Assembly (NCBI RefSeq): GCF_013373865.1
Contig: NC_050469.1
Span: 19,391,046 to 19,455,045, forward strand
Direction of reading: 5' to 3'
From: Monomorium pharaonis
Taxonomy: Eukaryota > Arthropoda > Insecta > Hymenoptera > Formicidae
DNA length: 64,000 nt
The notes under the pieces were generated by a model. The model saw only the letters and a program-made list of their open reading frames with translations, was not told the DNA's origin and ran no database searches. The translations under genes and the position numbers were made by a program. Below, one piece after another: positions 21,151 through 35,600 of the stretch (position 1 is its first letter; every line of letters begins with the position of its first letter).

Positions 21151-22732
21151 CAAGGAAACCTCGCAAACCCGAAAATTCAGATTTTAATCAAACTTGGCAT
21201 AAATGTAGAAAGGGTAAATACATGAATTTAGAAATTTTTAGTTGGTGCTTATAAATGGTTTAAAGGGTTGAAACCACCCTTCAAAAATTGAGGGTTTTTG
21301 CTTTTTCTCGATATGTCTCGTAAATTAAACAAAATATCAAAAAATGTTTTATACAAAAGTTTTACAGCATAATTACTTCTATTTAATTATGCTATTTATT
21401 AAAAAAAAATTTTTCTTTAAATATTTACCCGTTATACCTTCCCTATGTTGAATATTTATTGCATCAAAATTTCAATTTTAGTGAAATTCGGTACAAATGT
21501 AGAGGGGGGCAATACACAATTTAGAAAATTTTAAATAATGCTCAAAAATGGTTTAAAGGGTTAAAACCATCCTTCAAAGGTTGAGACATTTTTGCCTTTT
21601 TTCGATATATTTCGTAAATTTAACAAAATATAAAAAAATGTTTTATACAAAAGTATTTCAGTATAAATACCTCTGTTTAACTACGCTGTTTATTAAAAAA
21701 AAATTTAATTAAAAACTTTTTTATTAAAAAAATATCAAATAAAATTGACTTTTATGTATCTAGCATTTATAAAGTAATTATATTATCGTATACTATGTAT
21801 TATTTATATCATCTATGTGTATATTATCTATGTTATAATACTATATATTTATATTAACTGCATTTCTGTTTATATTATTTTTTATGTGACAGTTGCGCAA
21901 TATTAGAGTAGAAACGTTGTTTTCACATGTTCATTCTGTCCATGTCACATATTTCACATTCATGTTTTATATTCGTCGTGTCATGGTCATGCATTATATA
22001 TGAAATAGAAATCATGTATTAATAAAAGTTTTGTATTTTTATTAATGATGTTACGCGTCAGTTTCACATCAGTATTAATAAACGTGTGCTTGATTATTCT
22101 GTTAAATTGCTTAAATTTTTAGTCAAACAAAGCATAATGTTACACATAAATGTTGCAAATGTTCTTAATATTATATATTAATTGTTTTATTTCAAATTAC
22201 ACATATTTCTTCAATGCCTATAAATGGAAGAGAAATACAATTATATGAAGTGATACAGAATATTATAACAGATAATGTAGCATTTGTTATACAAACCGAT
22301 ACTGCTTTGGAATTTCAAAATTATTGGGAAGTGGATTTACCTGACATAGAATTTGTAACAGATAAAGAAGAATTTGTAGAAAATGATAATGATAATTATG
22401 AACTTGATAATGAGAATTGTGAACCAGAAAACGAAATTTTAAATAATAACTATAAGAAAAGAATAACCGTGGAATTTTGGAAAAGTGGGAAAAAAGACCG
22501 ATACGTGATATAAGATAGTATAATTATTTTATAAATGTTAGATACATAAAAGTCAATTTTATTAAAAATTTTTTTAATTAGCAAAATTTTTTTTATTAAA
22601 AAAGCGTGGTTTCAACCCTTTAAACTGTTTATAAGCACCAACTAAAAATTTCTAAATTTATGTATTTACTCCTTTTACACTTATGCCAAATTTCATTAAA
22701 ATCAGAATTTTCGGGTTTGCGAGGTTCCCTTG
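21151..22732. mobile_element. TIR DNA transposon, 1.58 kb, with TTA target duplication
   Basis: Ends CAAGGAAACCTCGCAAACCC at 21151 and the complement (one difference) ending at 22732; arms remain similar for over 120 bp. TTA flanks both ends (21148-21150, 22733-22735). The left arm is partly duplicated: 21150-21430 and 21440-21720 share GGTTTAAAGGGTT and the surrounding blocks. It carries a transposase-like first exon at 22214-22513. PIF/Harbinger is possible from the TTA duplication, but the protein does not settle it. Confidence 0.7.
22214..22513 (+). pseudogene. Transposase-like N-terminal fragment
   Basis: 99 codons from ATG to TAA. The middle is strongly acidic (EFVENDNDNYELDNENCE) and the end, KKRITVEFWKSGKKDR, resembles the basic helix region that precedes the catalytic part in some insect transposon proteins (similarity from memory, not searched). 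The rest of the protein is missing from the element, so this looks like an internal deletion derivative. It may still be transcribed. Confidence 0.45.
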
Positions 22733-23780
22733 TTAGTAAAACTACTTAATTGTCTTAATTAATTCTTTCTTTTACTATAGAAGGAGATGCTAAACTGCTC
22801 GTCAAACTTAGTCGAGATTGGTAATATAGAGTTATTTGTGCATGTCATTAACAAAATTTTGTATGTATTTTTTTTTATAGATTTAGAAATCCTTTTCCAG
22901 AATTAAAGTTTATGTATTAATATCAGCTTATGAATTAAATTTCATACCAAGAATTACAAAAATGTTTTTAGATTGCTTTTTTGAGACACGAAATGTTTAC
23001 CAATGTGTATCTTTTTTATTAAGACGCCTACGCTCAATCTGAAAGCATAGTATAGTTCCTCAATGTTCACTCGTGGGCGGATTTGACTTGATTTATACGT
23101 ACAAGGTTTAATATTAAGCACAACTTTTATATCAAGCACATTTTGTTACGAGTCCACGCCAGACGCCAATTAAAAATTTTTTTTTTATTTTTTGTATAAA
23201 ATTGTTACGTCCGCACACTGTTATCGTCTATACTTTAATTGTGGAGGATTTTTAATTCTGTAAATGCAATAAAAAGTTGGACATTGGAATAAATTGTACA
23301 ATTCTGTCGGTAAAACAGACGACTTTAGGATCCTCTTAGAAGAGAAACAAGCGACACGAGAGAATAGGCGTTGAATTAGAAATTGGTTCGAAAGTTGCAT
23401 CTAATTTCAAATTATATAAATCCGCCATTTTGTATGTTTATATTTTGATTTTTAATTTTAAATCAGAAGAACTCAATATAAAATATAAAATATTGTATGT
23501 AAAGAAGCCACAGGTAATTTTTTTAATTTAATGCCGTATTGAATCCGCATTTTAATTTTTTAACTTTGTTTTTTGACACCAACAAAGTCAGAGCGTTTAC
23601 GCATATACAATGTGACGGTTTAACTTTAATTCAATCTGGTTCTCTATTTAGTCTATTTAGCTGTTGTTTCCGGATTGAATTTGATTCTAAATGCCTCACA
23701 GTTTTACGTACAGTTTTGTATCTTGGCCCGAACATACGACAAATTTTTGACTTATTTATTATAATCGCGATTGGATAGCA

Positions 23781-23820
23781 CTGAAGAGGACTCGAAATGT
23801 GAATCGAAACGTTTGCGGAC
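23781..23820 (+). other. Hammerhead-like box typical of Penelope-like element ends
   Basis: CTGAAGA at 23781-23787 and GAAAC at 23806-23810 match the two conserved hammerhead core boxes, with a weak stem between them. Hammerhead motifs are known in terminal repeats of Penelope-like retroelements. Stem II pairs poorly, so catalysis is doubtful. No coding part of such an element was found beside it. Confidence 0.35.
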
Positions 23821-26164
23821 TTATAATGTAATTTTTATTGCGTTCACGTTACACATTTGTATCTTATTTAACTGCGTTCATGTTGCAACGTTAGATGTTT
23901 ATTCACAATAAATATTTGCACAATTACATAGTGATGGCTCTTATTAGCGATATTTTGTCTTAACGTTTTTTTTAATTTTTTAACTTTTACTTTAGATTTG
24001 CAATTAATAATCTTAAATATCTTTACATATTAAAATTTAACAAAATATGTTTAGCAGAGAAATTTGTGCAACAAAAGGTCAATAGGTCACGTTTTTTTTC
24101 TAAGTAATTATATAATTTTTGTGATAAGATTGTAATTTTAATGATTTACATGTGATTAAACTCGAATTTTATGCGTGTTAAAATAGACTAAAAAAGATTT
24201 TTTAAAAGAATTCGATTTAGTGAACAACATCCGATGAGCACAATTGTTTAAGGGAAAAGAATGTTTCGAGGAAAAAGAATATATAAACAATTACGTACAA
24301 AAATCCAAGAATAGAGTTCATGGAGTACTTTTGCCAGGCCACCCTCGTTGGCGAACATACCGGACAGTACTAACACGTACGTTAAAGAAAGCAATGGTTT
24401 TACGTTATTGTTAAACTCTTGATTATTGACAATCAATATTACGTTCCCTAGGAGCGTCTATACTTTGTGACCGTGAAAGAGGTCAAAATGTTCTCAACTG
24501 TTGGACGAACGTTATAGTGAATATTACGTGATACAAGGTGTGAAAGTAATGACATTTTTAAATAATGTGCACCCTAGTGCATGCATTATCTGTGAATTTA
24601 ATAGACAATAAGAAAATTAATGTCGTTGTCTGCTTCAATCTAATAAATCTAATTAAAATTTTCGTTTTCTTATTATAACGTGCGCAACATAACATTAATT
24701 TGTCAAGTTTGTTCATAAGCTGTAACTAAAAATAAAAAAATAAATATTTTTATAAAAATTTTATCTAATAAGAAACTCTGTGAGAAGTATATATAAAATA
24801 ATCGGCTGATAACGTAGAACTCTACATAAAACTAGAATAAATGTTAAAGAAATAATAATTAAAAATTGTCAACAATATCTCTACAGTAAAAGTTTTAAAC
24901 AATTAACGTGTAACAGATTATCTATGTTACGCAACTTGTATGGAAAATTTGTATAGTAATGAAATATGTATAAACTTTGGGTGTGTATCAAAAAGAGGTT
25001 ACACTTTCTAAATCTTTTCGAAAAATCTTTTCTGATTGTTAAAAGCTTCTTTGAAGACATCAACTCTTGAGACTAATGGAGCAATCAAGAAAATACCAAA
25101 AAGCCAAAATTCTATGTTTACATTAAACATCTCTGTTAAGAGGGATACAACAATAGGAATATTTTCGCGAAACAAGAGATCGAGATACTTATTGAAAATG
25201 CATAAAAAAAAATAATTTTCTAATAAATTTGTGCAGAGTATATTTTGCTTAACATTGTTTTTTGTTTAACATTGCTATATCGGTAATCAGTGTTTACCTC
25301 CTTGGTAGCAATGGTAGCGTGCTACCAAATAGCCAGAGCTTCCTATCTTGAAGCCATTTGTCCATTCGCAAGCTTCTCACAGGGATTTCACGCTACGAAT
25401 GAAATATTCATGTTGCATACCGACGAACACCGTTGCGACCATCGCGGATTTATTTCGGCGCGTCGACATTGTTGACATGGCCCTTTTACCGGAGCGGTAT
25501 TTCTGATGGTGACACTAGGTTTTTGATAAGAATTGGATTTTCACTGCACACGCGTCTGTTCTTTTGCCTAAAACCACGTCAACCGACCGATCGATAACCC
25601 TTTGGGCTAATGCTTTCAGTACCTGCCGCACCTGCTTTCATTAATTTGATTGATTCTTGTTAATCATAAGATAGAAACAAGACCCAGCGTTTGAGAAAGC
25701 ACTACATTTTTTAATATATTTAATATACATGACTATATAACCTACATATATATATTTATGATCAATAATTATTCTATAAATAAATAATCTATAACATTCT
25801 ATACAAATATAATGTAGAATTATAACTTGCGCCGTAGATCGAATATAATATATGTATTATAAAATCTTTAATTAGATAAACAAATTATATTTTTAATGCT
25901 TTTATTCTTATATTAAATTTTCCAAGTTAATAGATACAAAAATAAAACGATATGAGATCATAATTTTTATTTATTAATATTTTTATACAGAATATTATTT
26001 TACATTTTTTTTTACAACTAGGGAACACAGAATGTAAGTTCTGACATGTTCTATTAAATAAATTTGTTATTTTTAACATTGTATATTATCATGGCAAAAA
26101 TTTTTCTTTTATATATAATACAAACACCTAATTTCCGAATAAGCACAGCATTTAGGATAAAACA

Positions 26165-26166
<2 letters not shown>

Positions 26167-26224
<58 letters not shown>
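26167..26224. repeat. CT microsatellite
   Basis: About 29 CT units, followed by a degenerate CT-rich tract to 26280. Frames of repeated Ser-Leu or Arg-Glu here are artefacts. Confidence 0.95.
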
Positions 26225-26226
<2 letters not shown>

Positions 26227-27004
26227 CGCCTCTCTCTCCCTCATTCTTCTCTCTTTCTCTCTCTCTCTCTTTCTATCTGTCTTTTCTGAGTTGATTACAG
26301 AAGATTTACAAAAACTGTATTTCAGGTACGAAACTATAATCATTACTTACACATATATGAATATACTGTATATATACTAGTAAAGTTTTATACAAATTAA
26401 TTTAACAATATGCACCATTTAATTTTTAATTAATTCATACATTTTGTCTTGTCTGGCAGTTTTAGTATTTTTTTATCTTAAATTTTTGTGCGCACAAAAA
26501 GTAAATTTATTTCCAGGAAGAATAGATTTAAGAAAAACGTATAAAATATAAATTTTTAATTATTGATCTACACGAAAAAAATAGTTTGGATAAAACATCT
26601 AAAAATTTAGCTAGTTACAGATCTAAAAATAATTTCGTTAATTAAACCAAAATAAGACATTCAAACTAATTGAATTAGAATGTCAAAACTTTTCATATAG
26701 CATGTCTGTTATATTTGAACGCCCTTTATAATTATTTTAATATTCCAACAAAATTATTTTCAGATCTGTATTTATAGCAAATTTTTTAAATATTTGAATC
26801 AATAACATTATTTTTTTCGAAATTATTTTTTTCTCTTTACGAGCGAGCAAAATAATACGCCGGTTTTCTATATACTGTTTGCAGATTAACAATATAAAGC
26901 TTGCACTGTTTTGAAACGTAATGCTTTTTTTACTGTATTTATTATATATTATTTGCAAGTTGTTGATTATTTTTTGATTATCAGAAAGATCATGTCTGAA
27001 ACAT

Positions 27005-29589
27005 TTACACGCTCTTTGTATTTCTTTGTATTGTATAGGATGATTTGGGTTTTTCGTCTTGTGTTTCACCTCTTACAGTAAATGTAACAAAATATCTTTT
27101 GGTACGGTCCATTTTTTCAGTCGGAAGAGCGATCACTTGTTTTTCTTCTCCGTGTGTCACTTCTACCTGGAAGGAAAATAATAGAAAAAGTAAAATAAAA
27201 TGCACGTTGTACAACTCTTGCGTAAAATGTTAAAGATTAATTGAATTATTTATGATACGAATTATTTGTCTAATGACAAATTAAGATTAAAAATTTGAAC
27301 AAGGAATGATATTTTCTTATTTGTTATATAATAAAATTATTTAGATTTATTTAATTAATATTATTATAGATTTTTATAATTTTTTTTCATATATTATTAC
27401 CGTCATTTGCCCTCTGCCGCGACTCTCTATTTTCGGAAGATGGTCCACTCGATCTGGGACGCCTCCACCTACTGCAATTATAATCTACATTTACATTATA
27501 GAAACTGATTCTTTTCGGGCTTTACGCAAATATAAATGACGAAACCTTAAAAATCTCAAAAATCAAGTCATCATTTTTACAGGTAATATAATTTAAAAAA
27601 AAAAAGATATATAAGAATATTTTCTTTAAATTTTTACTTTATGTCTTTTCTCAACACTAATATGAATATACATAAATTAAATATAAACCAAAGAAGATAT
27701 TTCGACAGTGATACGTGTTGTGTCCAAATACGATAATATATTAATTAATACATACGATAAGTATACACTGGAATAGAGGTGTAAGCGCTGGTTGCATGAT
27801 GACAACGATGAGTTTTTTGCGTACATTGCTTCGCTTCGGTACAAAAATCTGGAGTAGCTGGTCTTCCCTGCAGTCTTCTTAATTGCTCGTACAGAAACGC
27901 TTCGAATTGTCTACAATGACAATTTTATAGTATTAAATTGTTATAGTTTTAAATAATGAAATAATATATTAAATATTAAGTATAAAGTATTTAAGTGTAT
28001 AGTAACCTGAATGTAAGTGGTCGATCATATTTTGCAACGCCAAGAGTAGGTCCAGACATTCCCGATTTGTGAAAGGCATCCACCTGAAAAAGGTTATTCT
28101 GCAAATTTTGCGAAATATATCTGTGATAATATTAGTAGAAACGTATGTTTAATTTTTTTCCCCTAACTTAAGGAATATGCTGGATAAGGAATATTTGCAT
28201 TATAATATTAATAATAATAAATTGTAGATTACCTGTCTTTTTACTAAGACGTGCTCGTTCGCTCTACCGTGACGAATCTGTAATCTCTTCAGCTCCATCA
28301 ATTGGAAAAAGATTTTTCTTTCAAGATGATAACGACGCAGACTAATTTGCACATCTCTGGTAATGGTCTCCATATTAAGAGCTTGCTGTTTTGCCGTATT
28401 TGGACAACATGTTACGTTTCGCCTTCGTGGAATTCTCGACACCCTCGGACTTGGTTCTATTCCACTGTCCCTACCTCCGCTGTCGCGACGATGTTTCCTC
28501 CACAATCGTTCTCGGTGACCGTCAGCGTTCTCGATTGCAATTAAACGATTGGTAGTTGTCGATTGTGCCTAACAATAATAACATTCCGATCGGCAATAAT
28601 TAAATTAATTAAGCTTGTGTTAAAAATTTATCATATTTATAAGTACCGAGTACTAACTAACTAAATCAACTAAAAGTTCTGTAATTATTAGTCAAGAACG
28701 GAGATTTCCGGGTTTGATTTCTGACATTACTGTCTATAGACGTTCGGTTATGGTTATATCGCGCGAAAACATCACAATTAATTATTACAAAAATTATAAA
28801 ACAGTATTATAAAAACTACTACACCAAATATTGACCTTTTATAGACATTATCCCACACAGCACAATTTATCTTGAGGATATCCCCAGGTTATCGAGATAT
28901 CCAATTGGACATATTGCAATCCCATGGATATCCTACGGTTATTGCGATATCCCTTGGATATCTGGTGGATATTGCGATATCCTGTGCTGTGTGGGGTATA
29001 TGTTTAAAAGTAATTAATATAATAATATTACTTGTCAACGAATTGAAATACAGACTAATAAGTGTAAGTTTCTTTATTCTACCTGAGGCAAAGAATCGAT
29101 TCTTGCAGTTCTAGATACACCTAAAGTTGTGCTAGGAATCTCTTCTTCACTGGTACTTGGTAAAACTCGCATAACGCCAATTTCATTATCTTCTTCATGC
29201 TCTGTCTCATGTTCCATATCCTCCCCGAGAGCTTCCCTGATTTCTTTTTCGACCGCTTCGTCTTCATCCCATTCTGGACTGTCTAACACCGCAATTATTG
29301 CACTTTGATGAAGAGAACGGTCTTCAGAATTTTCAAATAGGTGTCTCTTTGCCGATTTTAAAGAAGATCTTCCTGTTCTCCTTCCCGTAGATGGTCTTGA
29401 GCGTCTTGTTTTAGCTGATCTCGTGGGTTTTGGAGAACTCGAAGAACTGTTATCATCGATGTAACGAAAATCTTTATCTCCTAAAATTTTTTTCTGTCAG
29501 ACAAATCTTTGTTGGAAATAAATACAATGTTATTACTGTCATCAAAAATATTGTTACAATATTGGCACCATATTTTTTTATAACTTACA

Positions 29590-29632
<43 letters not shown>

Positions 29633-32600
29633 AATAGTAAATTGACAATAAATATTTTAGTCATGTAAAAATTATTTAAAAAATTCTTTGCATTTAAAAT
29701 AATACTTTTAAAATGTTAGCTAGAAGTTTAAATTAGAACCCAAAAAGGCCGTTTTTATAATTTTCTGAATTTCAGACTTTAATATATCTTGACGATTTAC
29801 CTGTTTCATCTGGTTCTTTATTATCCTTTTTAATACGTTCCAATCTTTTGTCATGTGGTGAACTCCTTCTTTCTGGAGAAACACTATCTTGCATGTTTAG
29901 TGACATTCTCGATTCTATTGATGATAAATCTGCGGATTTTCCACGTGCAGAATCATCCATATATTCGTCTGTCGATTGTTTAGTACTTAATGCTTCCGTT
30001 TTCTGTTTTTCATCTGCTTGCATTTTTTGCGAAAATTTGATATCATAACGTTTGTTTACTTCTTTGTCTTCTTTTGATTCGGAATCATCGGCTAAATTCT
30101 CTTTATTAAGTACTTTTATGGATGTTTGATTTGCCGAGACCTTATCTTTTTCCTCATGAGTTCCTCGTATATCTTCGATATTTTCTTTTAAACTGCTTAC
30201 AATTTGGCGCGCATTGGATTGTCTTGAAGCTTTCGATTCTTCATCGTTTAATAAATCTTTCTGGATAGCAATTTTCTCGTCTTGCTTCAAATCTTTAGAA
30301 GCTAATAATTCATTCAATTTTTCATTTTTCTCATCTAAGCCCGAGATATGCTTTATCACAGTCATAGAATCTCTTTGTTCCTCTAAAATCACAGTACTTT
30401 TATCTTCGTTTTTAAAACTATCTTTCTCTTCGTCGATGAGATCTTTAGTAGGACTGGATTTGGGAATATTTAAATCAGATAACTGATCAAATGTCTCATC
30501 TTTAATTGCTTCTTGCTTTTCACGCAACATACTATCACTTGGTGTTACACTCTCAAGTGTATTTAATCTGCCTAAAAAGAAGATTACTGTAGCCAGTATT
30601 TGAAAAATACAAACAAAATGTATTAAACGTACAAAACGTATGAAAACCATAAACGTATAAAACATACTAAATTTGGATAATGTGAAAAATTGTTATCGAA
30701 TTTTCTACATTAATAACAGTATATTGTGTAACAAGTGCGGTGAGTCGGCTGTTGTCCATAAGTGCCAGCCAAAGTAGACACACGAACCAAAGGCGAATGC
30801 ATTCATCTGCACGAGTGGACAATAGTCGATCCGCACATGTTGCACATGATATTTTTTGTTACTTGTGTAGTCTGTGAGTGTGAATTGACGGTGCGCAGAT
30901 AGCAAAAAATACTTTATTTTATCTTATAGAAAAGTTATTGCGTTGTCAAATGTTTACTTTGCGTCTTACTATACGTACCTTCTTTTCCATCTTCCATGCT
31001 GGTTGGCATCATTATTTTATCCCTTTTATCCTGAACTTCTTTATTAATTTGCAAACTTTCTTGCGTTATTTGTTGCAATCTGTCCTCAGAAGTATCGCGC
31101 GTATCAATCTCGTGCGATAATCCGGTCTTACTTTTATCTGAAGAACTAATATCTTTGATTTCTTTTGTTTCTTCTATCATTGTTTTCCTCAAAACGTCAG
31201 AACTCATCTCCTTGGCAGTTTCCTGTATTGACCTTGGAGTATCCGACATCTGATCTTTATGAACCATTGCTGTGACAATTACTCGCTCTACGGTTTCCTG
31301 GCTAGTACTATCTGTCACATCTCTTCGATATCGAGATTCTATTAGCCTCTTACCACCACTTTCTTCCTCTTCAGCCGACGTATGCTCTGCTACTGTGCAT
31401 TTTTCTCTTTTGTCAAGAGCTTCATCTCGATCTACCGTATTATCACCTTTATCGAATGTTTTCGACTTGTTAGATTTCGACGTTTTCTTAGAACTACGTT
31501 TGTGCGTTTTTGTCAGTTTTGTTTCCTTCGTGCATTCTCTAGGTGTTTTCGATTTTCTTCCGGATACTACTTTTTCACACTTTTTTTCTAGTGATCTCTT
31601 CACTACGATCACTTCTAAACTGTCGTCGCTTACGCTTTGATCGTCATCTTCTTCTTTCGTTGAATTATTTTTAACTTCCGTTTCATTGGGATTCTTACTT
31701 TTATCCTTCTCTTGCTTTTTTTTCGTTTGTTTGGCTGCTCCATTTTCAGAGTTATTATCAGAATAATCGCAACTGTCCGATTCAAAAGATGAATCTGAAT
31801 ATTTGTGTTTATGTCTCGTCGATATTCTTTTGCTTCGTTCTTTATGCAGATTGTGCTCACTAATACCATTATCGTCATATCTATTGATTTATTCGTAATT
31901 TAAAAATTTACTACTTACTCTATGGCAGTGCAATCAATACAAGAGACGTATAGAAAATGATGCTACTTTCCATTTCCATTATTAATTTTTTATATTTAAC
32001 TGTTTAAATTCTTTTGATGGCATATTAAAAAAATTTTTAATAATCTTTTAAGAAAAGAATATGAAATTCTATTAACTATATCAATCTTCTAAAAATAAAA
32101 TGCACTCCGGAATTAATATATTTTTATAATATGTACACAGTCTATGAATAGGGAAAAAAAACACTTTTTTTGTTATATTTCATTACATGTCTCTCGTATT
32201 ATTTTTCACTACATTAATAAAAAAGTGAGTATACGTTTTACCGTGCGGATTCGCTTTGAGCTCTTCTCTCGTTCTTTTTCGAGGATGTTTTCGATAGGCG
32301 CACTTCTTCCTCGCTAAAACTCCGACTATCCTGACGAGTCAGCTTTTTCAGATTACCTTTTCGCCGCGTTCTTCTTTCTATCCACCGCTCTTCATAATAA
32401 AGCTCAGGATGCTTGTGCCCTCGACCTCGTCTACAAGGACTACTGTCGCTCGCGGAGCTACTATCGTCATGTTTTATTCGGACTTTTGCTGTAAAAACTA
32501 AAATTGTTTTAATGACTTATTTTGCTACAACAATAGGTTACTATTCAAATATGTTTCTAACATCGAGATATTAATTCTTAAAGGATAAATATTTGTAATA

Positions 32601-35600
32601 TTTTGTCACATACGATTCTGTGAATATTTATTAATATAGCAGTCTGATTTAAGTCTTCGAAACTGAACAAATATCTAATGCACTATGCATATACTTAATC
32701 TGACCTTTATTTGGTGCGGTCTTATGGGTCCTCATTTGCTGCGCTGTAGTGCCGCCGTGCATCTGAATCAGTTTCGCACAATCCCTATGTCCTCTATAGA
32801 GAGCGGTGTCCAATGGTGTCATCGAATTGCCCTTGCTGGTCCTAAGAACCGCGTTGATTTTTGCGCCATGGTCCAAGAGAATTTTACACGCGTCCAAGTG
32901 ACCGTGTAAAGCCGCGACATGAAGAGGTGTCTTGCCATCATGAGTAGCGACATCCAATGTGCTCGGTCTTTTTTTTGCTAACCATTTTATTAACTCGATT
33001 CTGCCAGACGCAACGGCCTCGTGCCCTATCCCTGTCCCACGTACAGTTTTAGCATGAAGCGACCCGCCATGCTGAGTCAGAATTTTCAAGGTTTCTAACT
33101 GTCCCTTAGCAGCAGCGCAAAGTGCTGGTCTGAAAGACGTCAGATTCTTTTTGAAATTTCGATACTTTTTACTAAGATTGAAATAATAGCAAACTAATGT
33201 AAGAATACCGATTATCGAGAATCGTTATATAAAAGGAAATTTATTATTTTCACGGCTAAAAAGCCAATTATAAAAATTAATATTGCCCATATACTTTGTA
33301 ATCTTACGTTCTACCCTTTCGATCTTGACGATTGGGATCAGCCCCGAGTTTGAGGATGAGAGCGGTGGCATCCGCGTGACCCAAGGTGGCAGCGTAATGT
33401 AAAGCGGAACAACCGTTGTCGTCCACATAGTCCGGGTGAGATCCACACAAGTTTACAAGAACTTCTATGCATCTCGCGTGGCCTCTCGAGGCGGCGCAAT
33501 GAAGTGCCGTCAGTCCATCTTTGTCGGAAGTGCCTGCGGCTGCCGCCCCTCCAGCTCTACATCAAAGAAAGATTATAACGAATCTTTCTTCATTTTTTTA
33601 ACGAAAACTTGTCTTTTTTATTATCGTTTAGTTTAGAAAATCAAAAACTGCAGTATCGGGAAACGACGTTTGTTTGAGAAATGAAGTGATCAGAGTCAAC
33701 CTCGTCGTCGAGTCTACCTTGCTAGAGCCAACACGGCCTCGACACTACCCGCGCTTGCCGCCCATAGAATCGGTTGTCGTCCGTCCTCATCCTTCGCGTT
33801 CACATCCGCGCCGAATTCGAGGAGCGTTTGTAGAACTTTCAGGCCGACCTTCTTCGGAACGGCAAGCTCGGCCGTGGCGGCCGCGCCGCAACATTGGGCG
33901 GCATAATGAAGTGGAGATCCGCCACGTAAATCCGGAGTGGAAGGCCTCGCGCCAGCCGCCAAAACCAACCGAACGCATTCCGCTTCCCCGCATACTGAAA
34001 AACATTTTTTTATACCTTTCACTTCTTTTTTAGATAATTTTAAAAGGGATAGTGGAAAAAGAATAATATCGGGTAATTTTCCCTAGTGCGCATTTCCTTT
34101 GGATCTGTGGAAACAATTTCTTGGCAAAAACAACATGGGCGATCGTAATTATGATACGGAATAAATTTCTCGAGTAGAATATATCACTAAATGCACAATT
34201 TTTTATTTTCCATTAATATCAAGATTGATTTTATTTTAATATACATGTAATGTTAATATATAGATTTAAAAAATCTTTGCCCGTGCAAAAATCTTCAACA
34301 TCTAATCGAAGCAGTGGTTACGTCTGTTTGGCATATATCGTTATTATTTTATTGTTATAATTCGGTTTTTTTATTACACAATTTTTTTTCTTCTCTTCTT
34401 ATTTCGCTTGGAAGGTCAAACTCGTTGTCTGTTATCCTACATTTAGAGTTTCCTTAAAAGTTGGATGACGGACTGAAATGCAGGGTACCGTATCGTCCCT
34501 TCCGATCTCTAAGGAAACGACGGCGTGCCGTAATGGTCAAGGAAGGTTAGTAGGTCGTTCTAGGTAACGTCATTCCGGTCCGTTAGCGATCACGCGAGAA
34601 CGCATATCACGATTGTTTGAACAACTGACCATAGAAGTCCTTGAGTTTTATTTATACGAGAACTTAGTAACGCGTGCACGCACAAAAACGTATCGCATCT
34701 GTTAGATAATATGCACAAAGTATCAAACACTTGGCATTCCCTATAAAAATCGTGATACTGGATAGTATTAAATTGGCCAGTAATCATTGCTTATTAAAAA
34801 TACTAAAAAAATTGTGCAAGTAGAAACATTACTTCCTCATAGCTTTTAAGTGTGAAATTAGATTTGCATATTGCTTTCTCATAGTTTTAGGTATACAATT
34901 TAGAAATTTGCAAATGTCACTTTTTTTTTAATTTTGGCTTCCTCATAGAGGAAGCTTTATATATTATCAACAAACATTTCTTTACCCAATTATGTTTGCA
35001 TTCTACATACATTTTTTTTGCGAATGAATAATATTAACCTTGTACTGTTAATTTAAAAATTACACAAAACAAATCTCGTGCGACAATTTTTATAAGGAAT
35101 TTTCGTGAATTTGTAGAGGTGATTGAGGCTCAGTAAATCCATCGATCTTGCAGACATTTGCACACAGTTTATATCACATTCATGCAGGTACATCTTTACG
35201 AAATAAAAATTGTAGAGTATGAAAAAGAGTCACAGCAAAGTGGTATCTAAAGATAAGAATAAAAGAGACAAGAGTTAAAATTCTAAATGGCTATGCTAAA
35301 TAAGAATGGTTATTATTAACATTATTGTAAACGCTAAAAGCCAAATGTAAAAGAAAAGCCAATTTGTGGGACTTAAAATGCAAGGATAAACAGATATCTT
35401 AGACTTTAGAGATAAAAGTGCGAAATACCAGTGGCCCAATGGAGAACGCTATGTCCCTCGAGATCCTTGGCGTTGACATCGGCACCATTCGCTAAGAGAA
35501 CCGCGACCAGCTGAGTGTCCCCGGCGATGACGGCGAGATGAAGCGGGGTGTGCCCCTCGGCATCAGGGGCGTTAACCAGTTCTGGTGCCGCCGCGGCAAC

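Larger units (their letters stand above)
22736..27004. other. Intergenic, AT-rich, no supported protein gene
   Basis: Holds a Penelope-type tail near 23781-23820 and a CT microsatellite at 26167-26224. A less AT-rich block at about 25300-25620 has no recognisable gene. A candidate AATAAA for the ankyrin gene lies on the minus strand at about 26938-26943. Confidence 0.5.

Noticed and set aside
26064..26343. Ser-Leu and Arg-Glu repeat frames over the CT array
   Set aside because: Pure translation of a dinucleotide microsatellite; the same applies at 49221-49561, 52378-52707 and 54206-54740.
30705..30905. 66-codon minus-strand frame within an ankyrin-gene intron
   Set aside because: Spans a MITE-like inverted repeat and lies between two well-supported exons.
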